Below are positions 16,576 to 25,571 of a stretch of DNA of 64,000 bases, one piece after another (positions within the stretch are counted from its first letter, which is position 1; each line of letters begins with the position of its first letter). Both the position numbers and the translations under genes were made by a program. The notes beneath the pieces were generated by a model, which saw nothing but the letters and a program-made list of their open reading frames with translations, made no database searches and had not been told where the DNA came from. Location of the stretch: the NCBI RefSeq assembly GCF_037963865.1, contig NZ_CP150170.1, positions 4,340,001 to 4,404,000 of the forward strand. Reading direction: 5' to 3'. Source of the stretch: Paenibacillus sp. FSL R10-2734 (GTDB lineage Bacteria > Bacillota > Bacilli > Paenibacillales > Paenibacillaceae).

Positions 16576-18301
16576 AAGGAACCTCCTCTCCCTTCATCTG
16601 TGATTTCCAGATGTCTCGGTAAATTTCACTGCTGCTCATTAGACCATCATGTGTACCTTGTACAGCGATTCGACCGTTTTCTAGAATTAAAATGCGGTCC
16701 GCGTCAATCACAGATGTGACACGCTGAGCAATCAAAATATTCGTGCTACTGCGTAATCGTATTTTTAACATTTGCCGAATTCGTGACTCTGTCGCCGCAT
16801 CAAGCGCACTAGTACTGTCATCCATGATGAGAATTGTAGGCTGAATTAGCAACGCCCTTGCAATCGAAAGCCGCTGCTTCTGCCCTCCAGACAAGTTGAT
16901 GCCTCGCTGGCCAAGCACTGTATCATAACCCTGTGGTAGCTCTAAAATAAAATGGTGCGCTTCAGCAGCTTTTGCTGCTTGTTCTACTTCTTCATCTGTT
17001 GCCTCAGGTCTGCCATATCGGATATTATCTCGGATTGTTCCACTGAACAGGATAGCCTGCTGCATAACGTAACCGATCTTACGACGCAAATGCTCCAAAG
17101 AAATCTGCCGCGTGTCAGAACCATCAATCGTAATAGAGCCCGAGGATACTTCGTAAAGTCTTGGAATAAGACTGACCAAGGTTGATTTCCCAGCACCTGT
17201 GGCTCCAAGTATAGCCACCGTCTCACCTGGCTCAGCAGTGAAGTTAATGCCATCTAATACAAGGTTCTCATCCGTAGGATCATAGGCAAATGATACGTTG
17301 TCAAATACAATTCGACCGTTAGATACGGCAACTTTTTTAGCTTCGGGTATTTCTGTAATCTCACTAATCGTGGAAAACACTTCATTCTCCCGATCTGCGG
17401 AGACCTTTGCACGCGAGAAGAAAGTTAGCATATTGCTCAACATGAGCATAGACATCAACAATTGGGTGATATAGTTAATAAAGGCGATCAACTCACCGAC
17501 TGGCAGCGAGCCGTTCCAGTTCTGCAGCCCCCCAAACCAGAGAACGGCCACGATACTGGCATTGAGCACAAGCATCATGAGCGGCATATTCAACGACATT
17601 AGCCGTACCGCTTTTATCGCAGTCTCTGTGTAATCCTTGTTGGCTGTATTAAACCTCTTCTGTTCATGCTTCGCACGGACGAAGGCTTTAACTACACGAA
17701 TACCCGATAAATTTTCCTGCAATACTGTGTTGACACCGTCTAATTTGACCTGCATTTTCTCAAACAGGGGAAAAGAAAGTCGAATTAACCCATACAATAT
17801 TACAACCAGCAGTGGCACGGCAACGACAAGGATGAGGGTCAGCGAAGGACTAATCCGTATGGCCATTATCAAACTACCGATTAATAGCAATGGAGATCGA
17901 ATATTCCGCAAAATCATCTGAACAAAGGTTTGTAGCTGCACCACATCGTTTGTTAAGCGAGTAATTAGCGAGCCCGTCTTCAATTGATCCAGATTCTTGT
18001 TTGAGAATTTCTGAATATGTTCAAACAGGTTAATCCGTAAATCATTCCCGAAATTTTGAGAGGCGATGCTTGAAAACACGGTGCAGCCTATCCCACCAAT
18101 GAGACCGAGAAATGCTACGCCAAGCATGGTCAATCCCGTCGAATAAATATGTGATAAATCTTTTGTCATAATCCCATGATCCACAATGCTCGCCATAAGT
18201 GTAGGTTGAAGCAAATCCATAAACACTTCGAGCATCATCATAAGTGGTGCTAACACAGACCACACCCAATATGGCCTTAAGTAACTCTTAAGTTTCCACA
18301 T
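16562..18301 (-). CDS. ABC exporter, YfiB-like half-transporter (degenerate Walker B)
   Basis: A 579-aa half-transporter with six membrane helices (about 15-310) and an ATPase domain. Walker A is GATGAGKST, the signature is canonical LSGGQKQR, but Walker B is LIMDDST: the catalytic glutamate is aspartate. With the partner's changed signature this makes one of the two composite ATP sites degenerate, the standard design of heterodimeric exporters such as BmrCD/TM287-288. AAAGGTGATGG is upstream of the ATG; the gene begins 11 bp after the nitroreductase. Confidence 0.92.
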   Translation of the reverse strand: MWKLKSYLRPYWVWSVLAPLMMMLEVFMDLLQPTLMASIVDHGIMTKDLSHIYSTGLTMLGVAFLGLIGGIGCTVFSSIASQNFGNDLRINLFEHIQKFSNKNLDQLKTGSLITRLTNDVVQLQTFVQMILRNIRSPLLLIGSLIMAIRISPSLTLILVVAVPLLVVILYGLIRLSFPLFEKMQVKLDGVNTVLQENLSGIRVVKAFVRAKHEQKRFNTANKDYTETAIKAVRLMSLNMPLMMLVLNASIVAVLWFGGLQNWNGSLPVGELIAFINYITQLLMSMLMLSNMLTFFSRAKVSADRENEVFSTISEITEIPEAKKVAVSNGRIVFDNVSFAYDPTDENLVLDGINFTAEPGETVAILGATGAGKSTLVSLIPRLYEVSSGSITIDGSDTRQISLEHLRRKIGYVMQQAILFSGTIRDNIRYGRPEATDEEVEQAAKAAEAHHFILELPQGYDTVLGQRGINLSGGQKQRLSIARALLIQPTILIMDDSTSALDAATESRIRQMLKIRLRSSTNILIAQRVTSVIDADRILILENGRIAVQGTHDGLMSSSEIYRDIWKSQMKGEEVPYVKA

Positions 18302-18312
18302 TCCATCACCTT

Positions 18313-18798
18313 TTAAGATAAATATGTGATTTTTGACTTCATCGGTGTTCTCGGCTTAGCATTTGGAACTTCCTCCGGATAGCCAATGCCAAATACTCCA
18401 ATCACATCGTAATCTTGCGGGACACCCAGAATTTCACGATTATGAGGCAAAGCACCTAAAGAAGCCCAATATGCTCCAACCCCCGCTTCATGTGCGGCTA
18501 ATAAGAAGTTCTGTGCGAAGCAAGCGGCAGCCATAACATTCTCATCACGTTCGAACGCTGTTGCACCAGGTTTGGATAAGACTGCAAGAACGACAGGAGC
18601 ACTTCCAAAATCCGTCTTATGCTTTAATTTTGCTCTAGTATCTGGTCCGATGAACAAAAGCTCCCAAGGTTCATTCATTCGATGATTAGGAGCATAACTA
18701 GCTGCTTCCAGCCATTTAAATAACTCATCTTCATGAATCGAATCGGCTTTAAATTGCTTAACACTTCTACGGGTTTTAATAAGATCAATGGTTTTCAT
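18313..18798 (-). CDS. Nitroreductase family protein
   Basis: About 161-aa FMN-dependent NAD(P)H oxidoreductase. The start of the fold, DLIKTRRSVKQF, carries the FMN-binding RRS, followed by AASYAPNHRMNEPWELLFI and the C-terminal GIGYPEE. The ATG at 18798 fits the family start; an ATG at 18810 is only one base from GAGGAG and would add MIKK. The gene overlaps the 127-aa gene before it, so the two are translationally coupled. In the operon it may modify a toxic compound that the exporter then removes (inference). Confidence 0.82.
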   Translation of the reverse strand: MKTIDLIKTRRSVKQFKADSIHEDELFKWLEAASYAPNHRMNEPWELLFIGPDTRAKLKHKTDFGSAPVVLAVLSKPGATAFERDENVMAAACFAQNFLLAAHEAGVGAYWASLGALPHNREILGVPQDYDVIGVFGIGYPEEVPNAKPRTPMKSKITYLS

Positions 18799-19168
18799 TT
18801 TTTTGATCATTCTCCTCTTTTTTATTATCGCTAGCAGTCTTATCTTCAGGCGTTACTTCATGAATCTGAAAAATATGGATAAACTCTTCAATAATCGCTT
18901 CCGTTGCTTTCAATTCACCGCTAATCACTTGCTTGATCGAATCCAGCTCCGGTGCTTGCAGCTGTCGCTGTAAAGTTGCTCGATTCACATTAAGCTTTTC
19001 CAAAAATGCTAGAGCTCTGCCACGACGAAAAGTTTGAGCACTTTTTGGGGGGCCATCCATAGAATCCATCCCATGTCTACTCATGTGCTCTCGATCTCTA
19101 TGCTCTCCACGGTCTTTATGCTCCCCATGTTCTCTATGACCACGTTTTCCGAATTGTCCATCCCGCAT
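18785..19168 (-). CDS. Uncharacterised 127-aa His/Arg-rich protein, first gene of an exporter operon
   Basis: Not recognised with confidence. Residues 1-40 are very rich in H, R, E, D and G (GHREHGEHKDRGEHRDREH), residues 46-103 form predicted helices (RRGRALAFLEKLNVNRATLQ, then a second and third helix), and the tail from 105 is acidic and lysine-rich. The middle could be a small winged-helix or PadR/MarR-like fold, which would fit a first gene preceded by palindromic operators, but no signature is clear. AAGGAGG lies 7 bases upstream. It overlaps the nitroreductase. An alternative is a metal-binding accessory protein. Confidence 0.65.
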   Translation of the reverse strand: MRDGQFGKRGHREHGEHKDRGEHRDREHMSRHGMDSMDGPPKSAQTFRRGRALAFLEKLNVNRATLQRQLQAPELDSIKQVISGELKATEAIIEEFIHIFQIHEVTPEDKTASDNKKEENDQKNENH

Positions 19169-19188
19169 AGTTATTCCTCCTTCACTTT

Positions 19189-19204
19189 GTATACATATGT
19201 ATAC
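19189..19204. promoter_or_regulatory. Palindromic operator, RBS-proximal copy
   Basis: Perfect 16-bp palindrome GTATACATATGTATAC between the promoter and the ribosome site of the 127-aa gene. Confidence 0.7.
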
Positions 19205-19215
19205 GTTTTGGTTAT

Positions 19216-19231
19216 GTATACAAATGTATAC
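19216..19231. promoter_or_regulatory. Palindromic operator overlapping the -10 box
   Basis: GTATACAAATGTATAC, one mismatch from the other copy and 27 bp from it centre to centre, covers the -10 region. A repressor binding both sites would shut the operon. Confidence 0.7.
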
Positions 19232-19251
19232 GTACGAATGTACTCTGTCAA
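19223..19251 (-). promoter_or_regulatory. Promoter of the 127-aa/nitroreductase/exporter operon
   Basis: Minus-strand TTGACA (19246-19251), 17-bp spacer, TACATT (19223-19228). TATACA at 15 bp is an alternative -10. Confidence 0.65.
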
Positions 19252-19281
19252 GGTATCATTTTCATTGGGCGAGTCCACAAA

Positions 19282-19304
19282 GAAAAAACCGCACAGCGTG
19301 CGGT
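19282..19304 (-). terminator. Terminator of the DUF3139 gene
   Basis: CCGCAC-AGC-GTGCGG stem with an A-run at 19283-19288 (U-run on the minus strand). Confidence 0.78.
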
Positions 19305-19360
19305 CAGCTTGGCGAGAAACAAGTTATTTTTCATAGCAGGATTTATTTGTTTTATATCAA

Positions 19361-19669
19361 CTAATGATTAACCTTCTTTAATCTTTGCGGTTCCTTAGGG
19401 TCTAGTTGCTTCCAATCCGATGCATCTCTGTCTGTAAAAATGTATTCAGTGTCAGGGTCATCGGTAAATCTTACATACACAGGGAATTTAGGCATAGAAG
19501 CAAACTTAGCTTTAATACTCACTAAATCAGATTCAGAGTACCCTTCTACTGTTAACAAGTGTTCTTTTAAGCTTCTCTCAAGGGAATTATATTTAAACTG
19601 AAGTGCTGTATACATTCCAAGAATGAGTAGAGTAATAATTATTGCGGAGATAACTACAAACTTTCTCAT
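19361..19669 (-). CDS. DUF3139 domain small membrane protein
   Basis: A 102-aa protein with one N-terminal membrane helix (residues 4-25) and a short extracellular domain. The pattern LKEHLLTVEGYSESDLVSI followed by FPVYVRFTDDP matches the DUF3139 family of Bacillales, whose role is unknown. AAGGAGG precedes the ATG. It has its own terminator and is probably monocistronic. Confidence 0.75.
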   Translation of the reverse strand: MRKFVVISAIIITLLILGMYTALQFKYNSLERSLKEHLLTVEGYSESDLVSIKAKFASMPKFPVYVRFTDDPDTEYIFTDRDASDWKQLDPKEPQRLKKVNH

Positions 19670-19827
19670 TCTAGAAGTACCTCCTTTAGTAAGTCTAATT
19701 ATCGGACGGTCAGAAATTTGATCGGAACGTGCATTTCTAGTTGGATGAAAACTTTCACTTTCTGGATCATGTTATTAGGTTTCTTGCTTCGTGCATTTAT
19801 CACTTGAGAACTACTTGCTCCGTGAGC

Positions 19828-20526
19828 TCAATTAATGTCTGTTTCATATAAAGATCGAGCTAGCCGGAATCCAAGATCATCCACGCTGAAAGTGGGATGA
19901 CTGCGACGACGACAGGTAGCCCCACAGCCTCTGGCCTCTTCAGCCCAGCTGCCTCCTCGAAAAATTCGATAGGACCCGTACACTTTTTCATCATATAAAT
20001 CCCAGCACCACTCCCAAACATTCCCTAACATATCATTAAGCCCCCATGCATTTGGTTCCTTCGTTCCTACTTCATGAAGTTCACCATCTGAATTTTCATT
20101 AAACCAAGCAATATTATCCAGCTCTCCATATTGATAACCGGAAGTCCCTGCTTTACATGCATATTGCCACTCAGCTTCCGTAGGAAGTCGATAACCGCCC
20201 GCTCCCCAATCACAAATAATGTGTTCTCCATCTTTGCTTATAATATAGGCTTCTTTCAAACCAGCTTTCTGTGAAAGCAGATTACAAAAGGAAATAGCAT
20301 CATACCAAGAAATATTCACTACTGGTTTATGATTTTCTTCAGGTGATTTTGATGGTTTATTAGTTATAGCATTGTAAAGCTCCATCGTTACAGGATATCG
20401 AGCAAGATGAAACGGTCTTAATTCAACTTTCCATTTGCTTTTTATTCTATCGTCTCTTAATTCTATTTCTCCCCCAGGTATTTTAACCATAGGATAGTTC
20501 AAGTAGCGTTCAATTTCATTTGACAC
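19828..20526 (-). CDS. SUMF1/FGE-sulfatase domain protein, not a canonical FGE
   Basis: A 232-aa protein filling one formylglycine-generating-enzyme-like domain: YRLPTEAEWQYACKAG, GLNDMLGNVWEWCWDLYD, RIFRGGSWAEEARG, DDLGFRLAR. In true FGEs two cysteines follow the RGGS strand and bind copper; here the first position is glutamate and only the second (RGC) is cysteine, so sulfatase activation is doubtful. Related domains act in other oxidations or as binding modules. The start is GTG with GGGGAGG upstream. No sulfatase is encoded in the window. Confidence 0.82.
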   Translation of the reverse strand: MSNEIERYLNYPMVKIPGGEIELRDDRIKSKWKVELRPFHLARYPVTMELYNAITNKPSKSPEENHKPVVNISWYDAISFCNLLSQKAGLKEAYIISKDGEHIICDWGAGGYRLPTEAEWQYACKAGTSGYQYGELDNIAWFNENSDGELHEVGTKEPNAWGLNDMLGNVWEWCWDLYDEKVYGSYRIFRGGSWAEEARGCGATCRRRSHPTFSVDDLGFRLARSLYETDIN

Positions 20527-20721
20527 TCTATCTACCTCCCCTTAATTTTCTATAAAACTCTTGAAGATGTAAGAATCCAATTTATACTAATCAAGTATTG
20601 ACAAGGTATTAAGAATAGAACTATAATCTATACAATTCCTAGAAAATTACTATGAATTAAATAAAGCAACGCTGAACTATCGAATCATACTTGGGTTGTC
20701 CAGAAGAAGGAGTGTAAACAC

Positions 20722-21168
20722 ATGCCAAATGTTCAAACTTTCAAAGCAACTGCCCATTTACAAGATGGGGTTAAGGTCGTTACTAAAGCAAGACAATTCG
20801 AACTTGTCATCGACGAACCACAAAGTCTTGGGGGAACGGATACAGGAATGAATCCTGTCGAAGCTTTGCTTGCTTCTTTGGGCGCTTGCCAATCCATTGT
20901 GGCTCGAGTCTATGCCTCTAAATTCGAGGTAGAGCTTGAAGATTTCAGAGTAGACGTTGAAGGTGATCTGGACTTAGATGGATTCTTCAACCGTTCTGAA
21001 GTTCGTCCCGGTTATTCCGATATTCGTTATACATTCTACATAAAAACCTCTTCGCCTGCTGAGAAGGTCGAAGCATTCGTACAATTTTTAGAAAGCAAAT
21101 GCCCAGTGGGTGACACGATTGCTGCCCCAGTGAATCTTACGCTGAATCGTATTATTATTGAAAACTAA
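20722..21168 (+). CDS. OsmC family protein
   Basis: A 148-aa OsmC-like protein. Family signs are the single early strand region, the conserved PVEALLASLGACQSIVARVYA helix with the redox cysteine, and a second cysteine in FLESKCPVGDT. Two such cysteines are the peroxide-reducing pair of Ohr/OsmC proteins; this one is closer to the YhfA-like group. It acts in the cytoplasm, reducing organic peroxides with a thiol donor. GAAGGAG is upstream of the ATG. Confidence 0.85.
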   Translation: MPNVQTFKATAHLQDGVKVVTKARQFELVIDEPQSLGGTDTGMNPVEALLASLGACQSIVARVYASKFEVELEDFRVDVEGDLDLDGFFNRSEVRPGYSDIRYTFYIKTSSPAEKVEAFVQFLESKCPVGDTIAAPVNLTLNRIIIEN

Positions 21169-21298
21169 ATTGTTAAATACCTAACCTAATGTATATAGGC
21201 TGTGAGGTTGCATAAAGCAACTTTGCAGTCCTTTTTCATTTCGCCCTCCCTACCATCATATAATGCTAAAAATAAAGGACTTCGGAGGTACCAAAGGA

Positions 21299-23190
21299 AT
21301 GAATCATACACTAAGTACAATAGATAAGGAGATCGAGCGTTTAACAGCATTCCTGATTAATCAACAGCAGCAAGATGGATCTTGGTATTTTTGTTTTGAG
21401 AATGGGATCGTTATCGATGCTTATGTCATCATCCTCTTTCGGATATTAAACGTACCAAATGAAGACCTGATTCGACAGCTACATGATCGTATTCTTGCTG
21501 AGCAACAGCCAGCTGGGTTCTGGCAATTGTATAGAGATGAGAAAGAGGAAACTTATCTACCTCGGTTGAAGCCTACTACGCCCTTCTCTACTCTGGGTAT
21601 AGTAAGGAGACAGATGAGCCGATGTTGCGCGCTAAGCATTATATTCAATCCAAAGGAGGAATTGGGAAAGTTACTAGCATCCTAACTAGAGTCATCCTTG
21701 CGGCTACTGGTCAAAGCAAATGGCCTTTGGCAATTTCTTCGATTCCATTAGAGGTGCTATTGTTCCCGTCCTACTTTCCGATTAATTATTTTGAGTTCTC
21801 TGGCTACTCAAGAGTGCATCTCACGCCTATGCTCATTATGGCTGATCGACGTTTCTCGATCTCAACAGCTAATGCTCCTGATCTGTCTGATCTCATATAC
21901 ACGCGTACTGAAGCAGATGAACCTGCTTCTCGTGGATATCAAGAGCTACAGGACGTTATACAATCTGGCCTAAACAGACTTCTAGGGAGTCCTCGTTACA
22001 TTCACGAAGTCGCCCGAACCAAAGCAGAACAGTTCATGCTCCAGCGGATTGAATCCGATGGGACCCTGTATAGTTACGCAACTAGTACAATTCTTATGGT
22101 GTATGCCCTGCTAGCTCTGGACTATGATCAGCAGCATCCTCTGATTAAGAATGCCGTAGATGGGCTTACCGGGATGCAATGCCGTTCGAAAGGTAAAACA
22201 ACCATTCAAAACTCTCCATCTACGATATGGGATACGGCTCTAATCACCTATGCTTTGCAGGAAGCACAAATTCCCGATGATCATCTCGCAATTAAACGTG
22301 CGGCTTCGTATCTGCTGTCCAGACAGCAGACTAAAACTGCTGATTGGAGCATTCATAATCCGAATACGGCTCCCGGGGGATGGGGATTCTCAGAATCTAA
22401 TACGATTAATCCGGATGTGGATGACACGACCGCAGCTTTACGAGCCATTCGTAGTTTATCGATGACCCTTCCGACCTATCTGGAGTCTTGGAATCGTGGA
22501 CTGAATTGGGTGTTATCGATGCAGAATAAAGACGGCGGCTGGCCGGCTTTTGAAAAAAACACCAATAAAGAAATGCTCACATGGCTCGCAATCGATGGCG
22601 CTAAATCTGCGGCCATTGATCCCTCGGAGGCGGATCTTACTGGGCGTACCTTGGAGTATCTTGGGAACTTTGCCGGGCTTGATACACGGCACGAATTCAT
22701 CGAGCGAGGAACGAAATGGCTGAGTCAACATCAGGAGAAGGATGGTTCATGGTACGGAAGATGGGGCGTTTGTTACATCTATGGAACTTGGGCTGCTTTA
22801 ACTGGTCTACAGGCAGTTGGTCTATCTATAGATCATGATACTTTGCAAAAAGGAGTGAAGTGGCTCCTAAGTATTCAGAACTTGGATGGTGGTTGGGGGG
22901 AATCTTGTCATAGTGATCGGTTATTGCGATACGTGCCTTTGGGTGAGAGTACACCTTCCCAAACCGCATGGGCGTTAGGTGCCCTTATAGCGGTTCATCC
23001 GGAGACAACACCTGCGATAGATCGAGGAATTCAAAGACTAATATCATCTATGCACGAAGTCGATTGGAAAAGCTCTTATCCGACAGGCGCTGGCCTTCCC
23101 GGCAATTTTTATTCTAATTATCATAGTTATCGGTATATCTGGCCACTGATCACGCTGAGTCATTATAGAAAGAAATATGGGCAAGGTTAA
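21299..23190 (+). pseudogene. shc: Squalene-hopene cyclase, single-base frameshift
   Basis: Two overlapping frames (21299-21685 and 21622-23190) are one gene of about 630 codons, the family's length. Frame 1 gives the N-terminus with the QW repeat QQQQDGSWYF; the natural continuation NLSTSVEAYYALLYSGYS lies in the other frame from about 21548. Adding one G to GAGGAAAC near 21546-21549 joins them. The catalytic DVDDT motif falls near residue 372, and QW motifs QNKDGGWPAF, QEKDGSWYGRWG and QNLDGGWGE are intact. The enzyme turns squalene into the membrane hopanoid hopene. The start has CGGAGG upstream. Either the gene is recently dead or the base is a sequencing error. Confidence 0.88.
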
Positions 23191-23211
23191 TACCGGATCA
23201 TATGTCTATTT

Positions 23212-23355
23212 TTATACTGCTTCATTTTTTAGCTGTCTCATTAAAGCTTGAATCGCACCCAAACGAAGCCCTTCATGAAATGTGGCTGTTGCTGCAAAAT
23301 CAGAGCAGCGATCATCCGTTATCGAAGAATAACTGCTCTGTATTTTTGCCGATGG
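23212..23355 (-). pseudogene. DinB-like protein, 3' remnant
   Basis: A leftward frame without a start reads KIQSSYSSITDDRCSDFAAT then ATFHEGLRLGAIQALMRQL and stops. The HEGLxxGAI pattern resembles the last helix of DinB-family proteins, with arginine where the metal histidine would be. Only about 45 codons remain. Confidence 0.38.
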
Positions 23356-23421
23356 TTAGCTGTTTCTAATCTATTTCACCTACCGCTAAATTACCCATTC
23401 ATAATCATTCTCTGAGCTTTT

Positions 23422-23598
23422 CGGACCCAGATGACGCTATTTACTTGTTTTTACCCTTTTGCGTTTGGTTACGGACTCCAGTGCAGCTATTCCTTAAAAA
23501 GAGGGTCAAAATTGGTATTTCTCATGCCAATAGCGGCGATGGGGTCCGTTAAACTTCCAAATAGGGGTTAAAGTCCCTTTTAACGTCAACTGTGTCCG
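23422..23598. repeat. Dispersed intergenic repeat, copy 1
   Basis: A 177-bp imperfect inverted repeat built of four about 24-bp modules starting CGGAC. Direct modules begin at 23422 (CGGACCCAGATGACGCTATT) and 23472 (CGGACTCCAGTGCAGCTATT); inverted ones begin, on the minus strand, at 23548 (CGGACCCCATCGCCGCTATT) and 23598 (CGGACACAGTTGACGTTA). The gap between the cyclase and the flippase contains this repeat, the DinB remnant and nothing else recognised. Confidence 0.7.
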
Positions 23599-23702
23599 CT
23601 AGCAATTTCACGCATTTAAAATAGCTAATCAATGACAACTGCTGTTTGGATCAGCTCCTATATAATTTACTAATAGGCTAACACTCCAGCCAATATCCCC
23701 AT

Positions 23703-25259
23703 TCAAGAAACAGGCGTTATCGTTGGCGGTTTCGGTGTCCTTTCAAAAGCATGGGTTACCTGCAATGTTGCTGCGTAGGTGATTAACGAAACGAATAGCG
23801 CTCCGGACAGTTCAATGATCTGCCCCAGGTCCATTCGTTCCAAAATACCGTGAGCCGTCATCCCGCATATCGTCATGACAATTCCTCCCACGCCCACCTT
23901 GAATACAATGCGAAAGTCAAAATAAAATCCGATCGTTCCCGCCACAGATAAAAAATTCAGCAGTGTCAGCAGCAAGAGCCCGAGTCCAAACCCCATAGCA
24001 ACCCCTTCGATTCCAATATTTGAACCGAGAACAAAGATCGCAATGACTTCAAAAATATTCGTAAAAATATGGTTCCACATGACGGTTGAGGCTTTCCCCA
24101 GACCAAGCAGAATCGCTTGTAGTGGCGCTCCAAAATAATAAAGAAAAAATAAGGGGGCAATCAACCTTAGCAGTTCGCCCGCTTCTGGCGAATGATAGAT
24201 CATAGTCGTTAATGGTACAGCCCATAAGTACAGGATGATTGTACACGGGAGACCTACAATAAGCGCGGATCGCATAGCCATATCCATCCGACTATGCATA
24301 AGTTTGCTATTGTTGCTCACACTTGCTTCGCTGATCGCCGGTATTAATGCAGTTGACAACGATTGTGTGAAGAAGCTGGGGAGAAACAACATTGGGAGAG
24401 CATATCCCGCCAAAAGTCCGAATTGCTTGGTCGCCATCTCCACACCCACACCAAACAGTACTAGACTTTTCGTTATAAGCAGTGGGAGAAACGCATGGTA
24501 GATTGAATGAATAAAACCGCTGCCAGTCATCGGTAACCCGATGCGCAGCAGATCTCTCAACGTACTGTCCCCTTTGGGTGAAATATTTGATCTAGGCGGT
24601 GGGGAGGTTTTGATCTTCCCTCGATTTGCCCATTTGAAGACAGCAAACAAATAAAGCAAACCAAAACCTTCGCCGATAACGGATGCCGCCATAGCGCCTG
24701 CAGCTGCATAGGCAATACCATAGGGCAACAAAACGTTGACAACACCGATAATGACAATGATTTGCGCCAAATTCTCAATAATATCGGAAAAGGCCAGCGG
24801 GTTCATGTTCTGCTTTCCACGAAAATAACCTTTCAGTACAGCTGACATCGCAATAATTGGAATGATCGGCGTAATAGCGACCATAGCATAATACGCCCGC
24901 TGATCGGCTAAAAAAACCGAGGCGATCCATTTGGAACCAAATAGAGCCACTAAAGTTAGTATAATACTCAACGTACCCGTAATGCTTAAGGATACTCTGA
25001 GAATTCGCTTTACTCGCGCTTCATCCTGCTTAACCTCGGCTTCTGAGACAAGCTTTGAAATCGCAACAGGAAGCCCCAGTTCTGTCAGCGTAATAAACAA
25101 GGGCAAAAGTGGATGAGCAATCATAAGCAGCCCTACCCCTTCTGCTCCCAGGAAACGTGCCAGTAAGACGCCGTTCAAAAATCCGAGCCCTTTTGTAAAA
25201 AATGACGAAACGGTTAAAATGAACGTGCCACGAATAAAGCTTTGTTTACGCATCCCCAT
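23703..25259 (-). CDS. SpoVB-like polysaccharide/lipid flippase (MVF/MATE family)
   Basis: A 518-aa membrane protein with about 14 helices. The N-terminus FIRGTFILTVSSFFTKGLGF, then LLARFLGAEGVGLLMIAHP and ELGLPVAISKLVSEAE match the SpoVB group of the MurJ/Wzx superfamily, and the length equals that of SpoVB. Such proteins flip lipid-linked precursors across the membrane; SpoVB itself is needed for spore cortex. Several paralogues are usual in Paenibacillus, so this one may serve another glycan. GGAG precedes the ATG. It stands alone. Confidence 0.85.
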   Translation of the reverse strand: MGMRKQSFIRGTFILTVSSFFTKGLGFLNGVLLARFLGAEGVGLLMIAHPLLPLFITLTELGLPVAISKLVSEAEVKQDEARVKRILRVSLSITGTLSIILTLVALFGSKWIASVFLADQRAYYAMVAITPIIPIIAMSAVLKGYFRGKQNMNPLAFSDIIENLAQIIVIIGVVNVLLPYGIAYAAAGAMAASVIGEGFGLLYLFAVFKWANRGKIKTSPPPRSNISPKGDSTLRDLLRIGLPMTGSGFIHSIYHAFLPLLITKSLVLFGVGVEMATKQFGLLAGYALPMLFLPSFFTQSLSTALIPAISEASVSNNSKLMHSRMDMAMRSALIVGLPCTIILYLWAVPLTTMIYHSPEAGELLRLIAPLFFLYYFGAPLQAILLGLGKASTVMWNHIFTNIFEVIAIFVLGSNIGIEGVAMGFGLGLLLLTLLNFLSVAGTIGFYFDFRIVFKVGVGGIVMTICGMTAHGILERMDLGQIIELSGALFVSLITYAATLQVTHAFERTPKPPTITPVS

Positions 25260-25493
25260 TTCTACGCATCTCCATCTATGGTTTGTCCTGGTCCTACTTT
25301 CTAACTTATTCGAACAAACTCAAGCACATGCAGACAAGTATTTTGCAAAGTAGTATTTATCCTGCAAAAAAGCCCGACACACCAATGCACACCACCAGAA
25401 TACAAAGGCTTTACGGAATTCATTCACAGCGTTAATGACGTGATCTTACCCTATGAGCAGTGATTGCTATCGGTTCTCAGCAACAATAAGCAC
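25260..25493. other. Gap without recognised gene
   Basis: Between the flippase start and the terminator of the permuted GH3. No conserved frame, repeat module or clear promoter was found apart from the expected upstream region of the flippase. Confidence 0.5.
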
Positions 25494-25496
25494 AAC

Positions 25497-25523
25497 AAAA
25501 AAACCGCGAAAATATCGCGGTTT
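25497..25523 (-). terminator. Terminator of the permuted GH3 gene
   Basis: AACCGCGA / TCGCGGTT stem preceded by an A-run (U-run on the minus strand), just beyond the GH3 stop. Confidence 0.78.
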
Positions 25524-25571
25524 TTAGAAATGAATAATATTAACGATCTATTCAACATTAACACAAATCAC

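Noticed and set aside
18785..19168. 127-aa protein as a firm PadR or MarR regulator
   Set aside because: Helices fit in number, but no family signature is visible, so it is left as uncharacterised.
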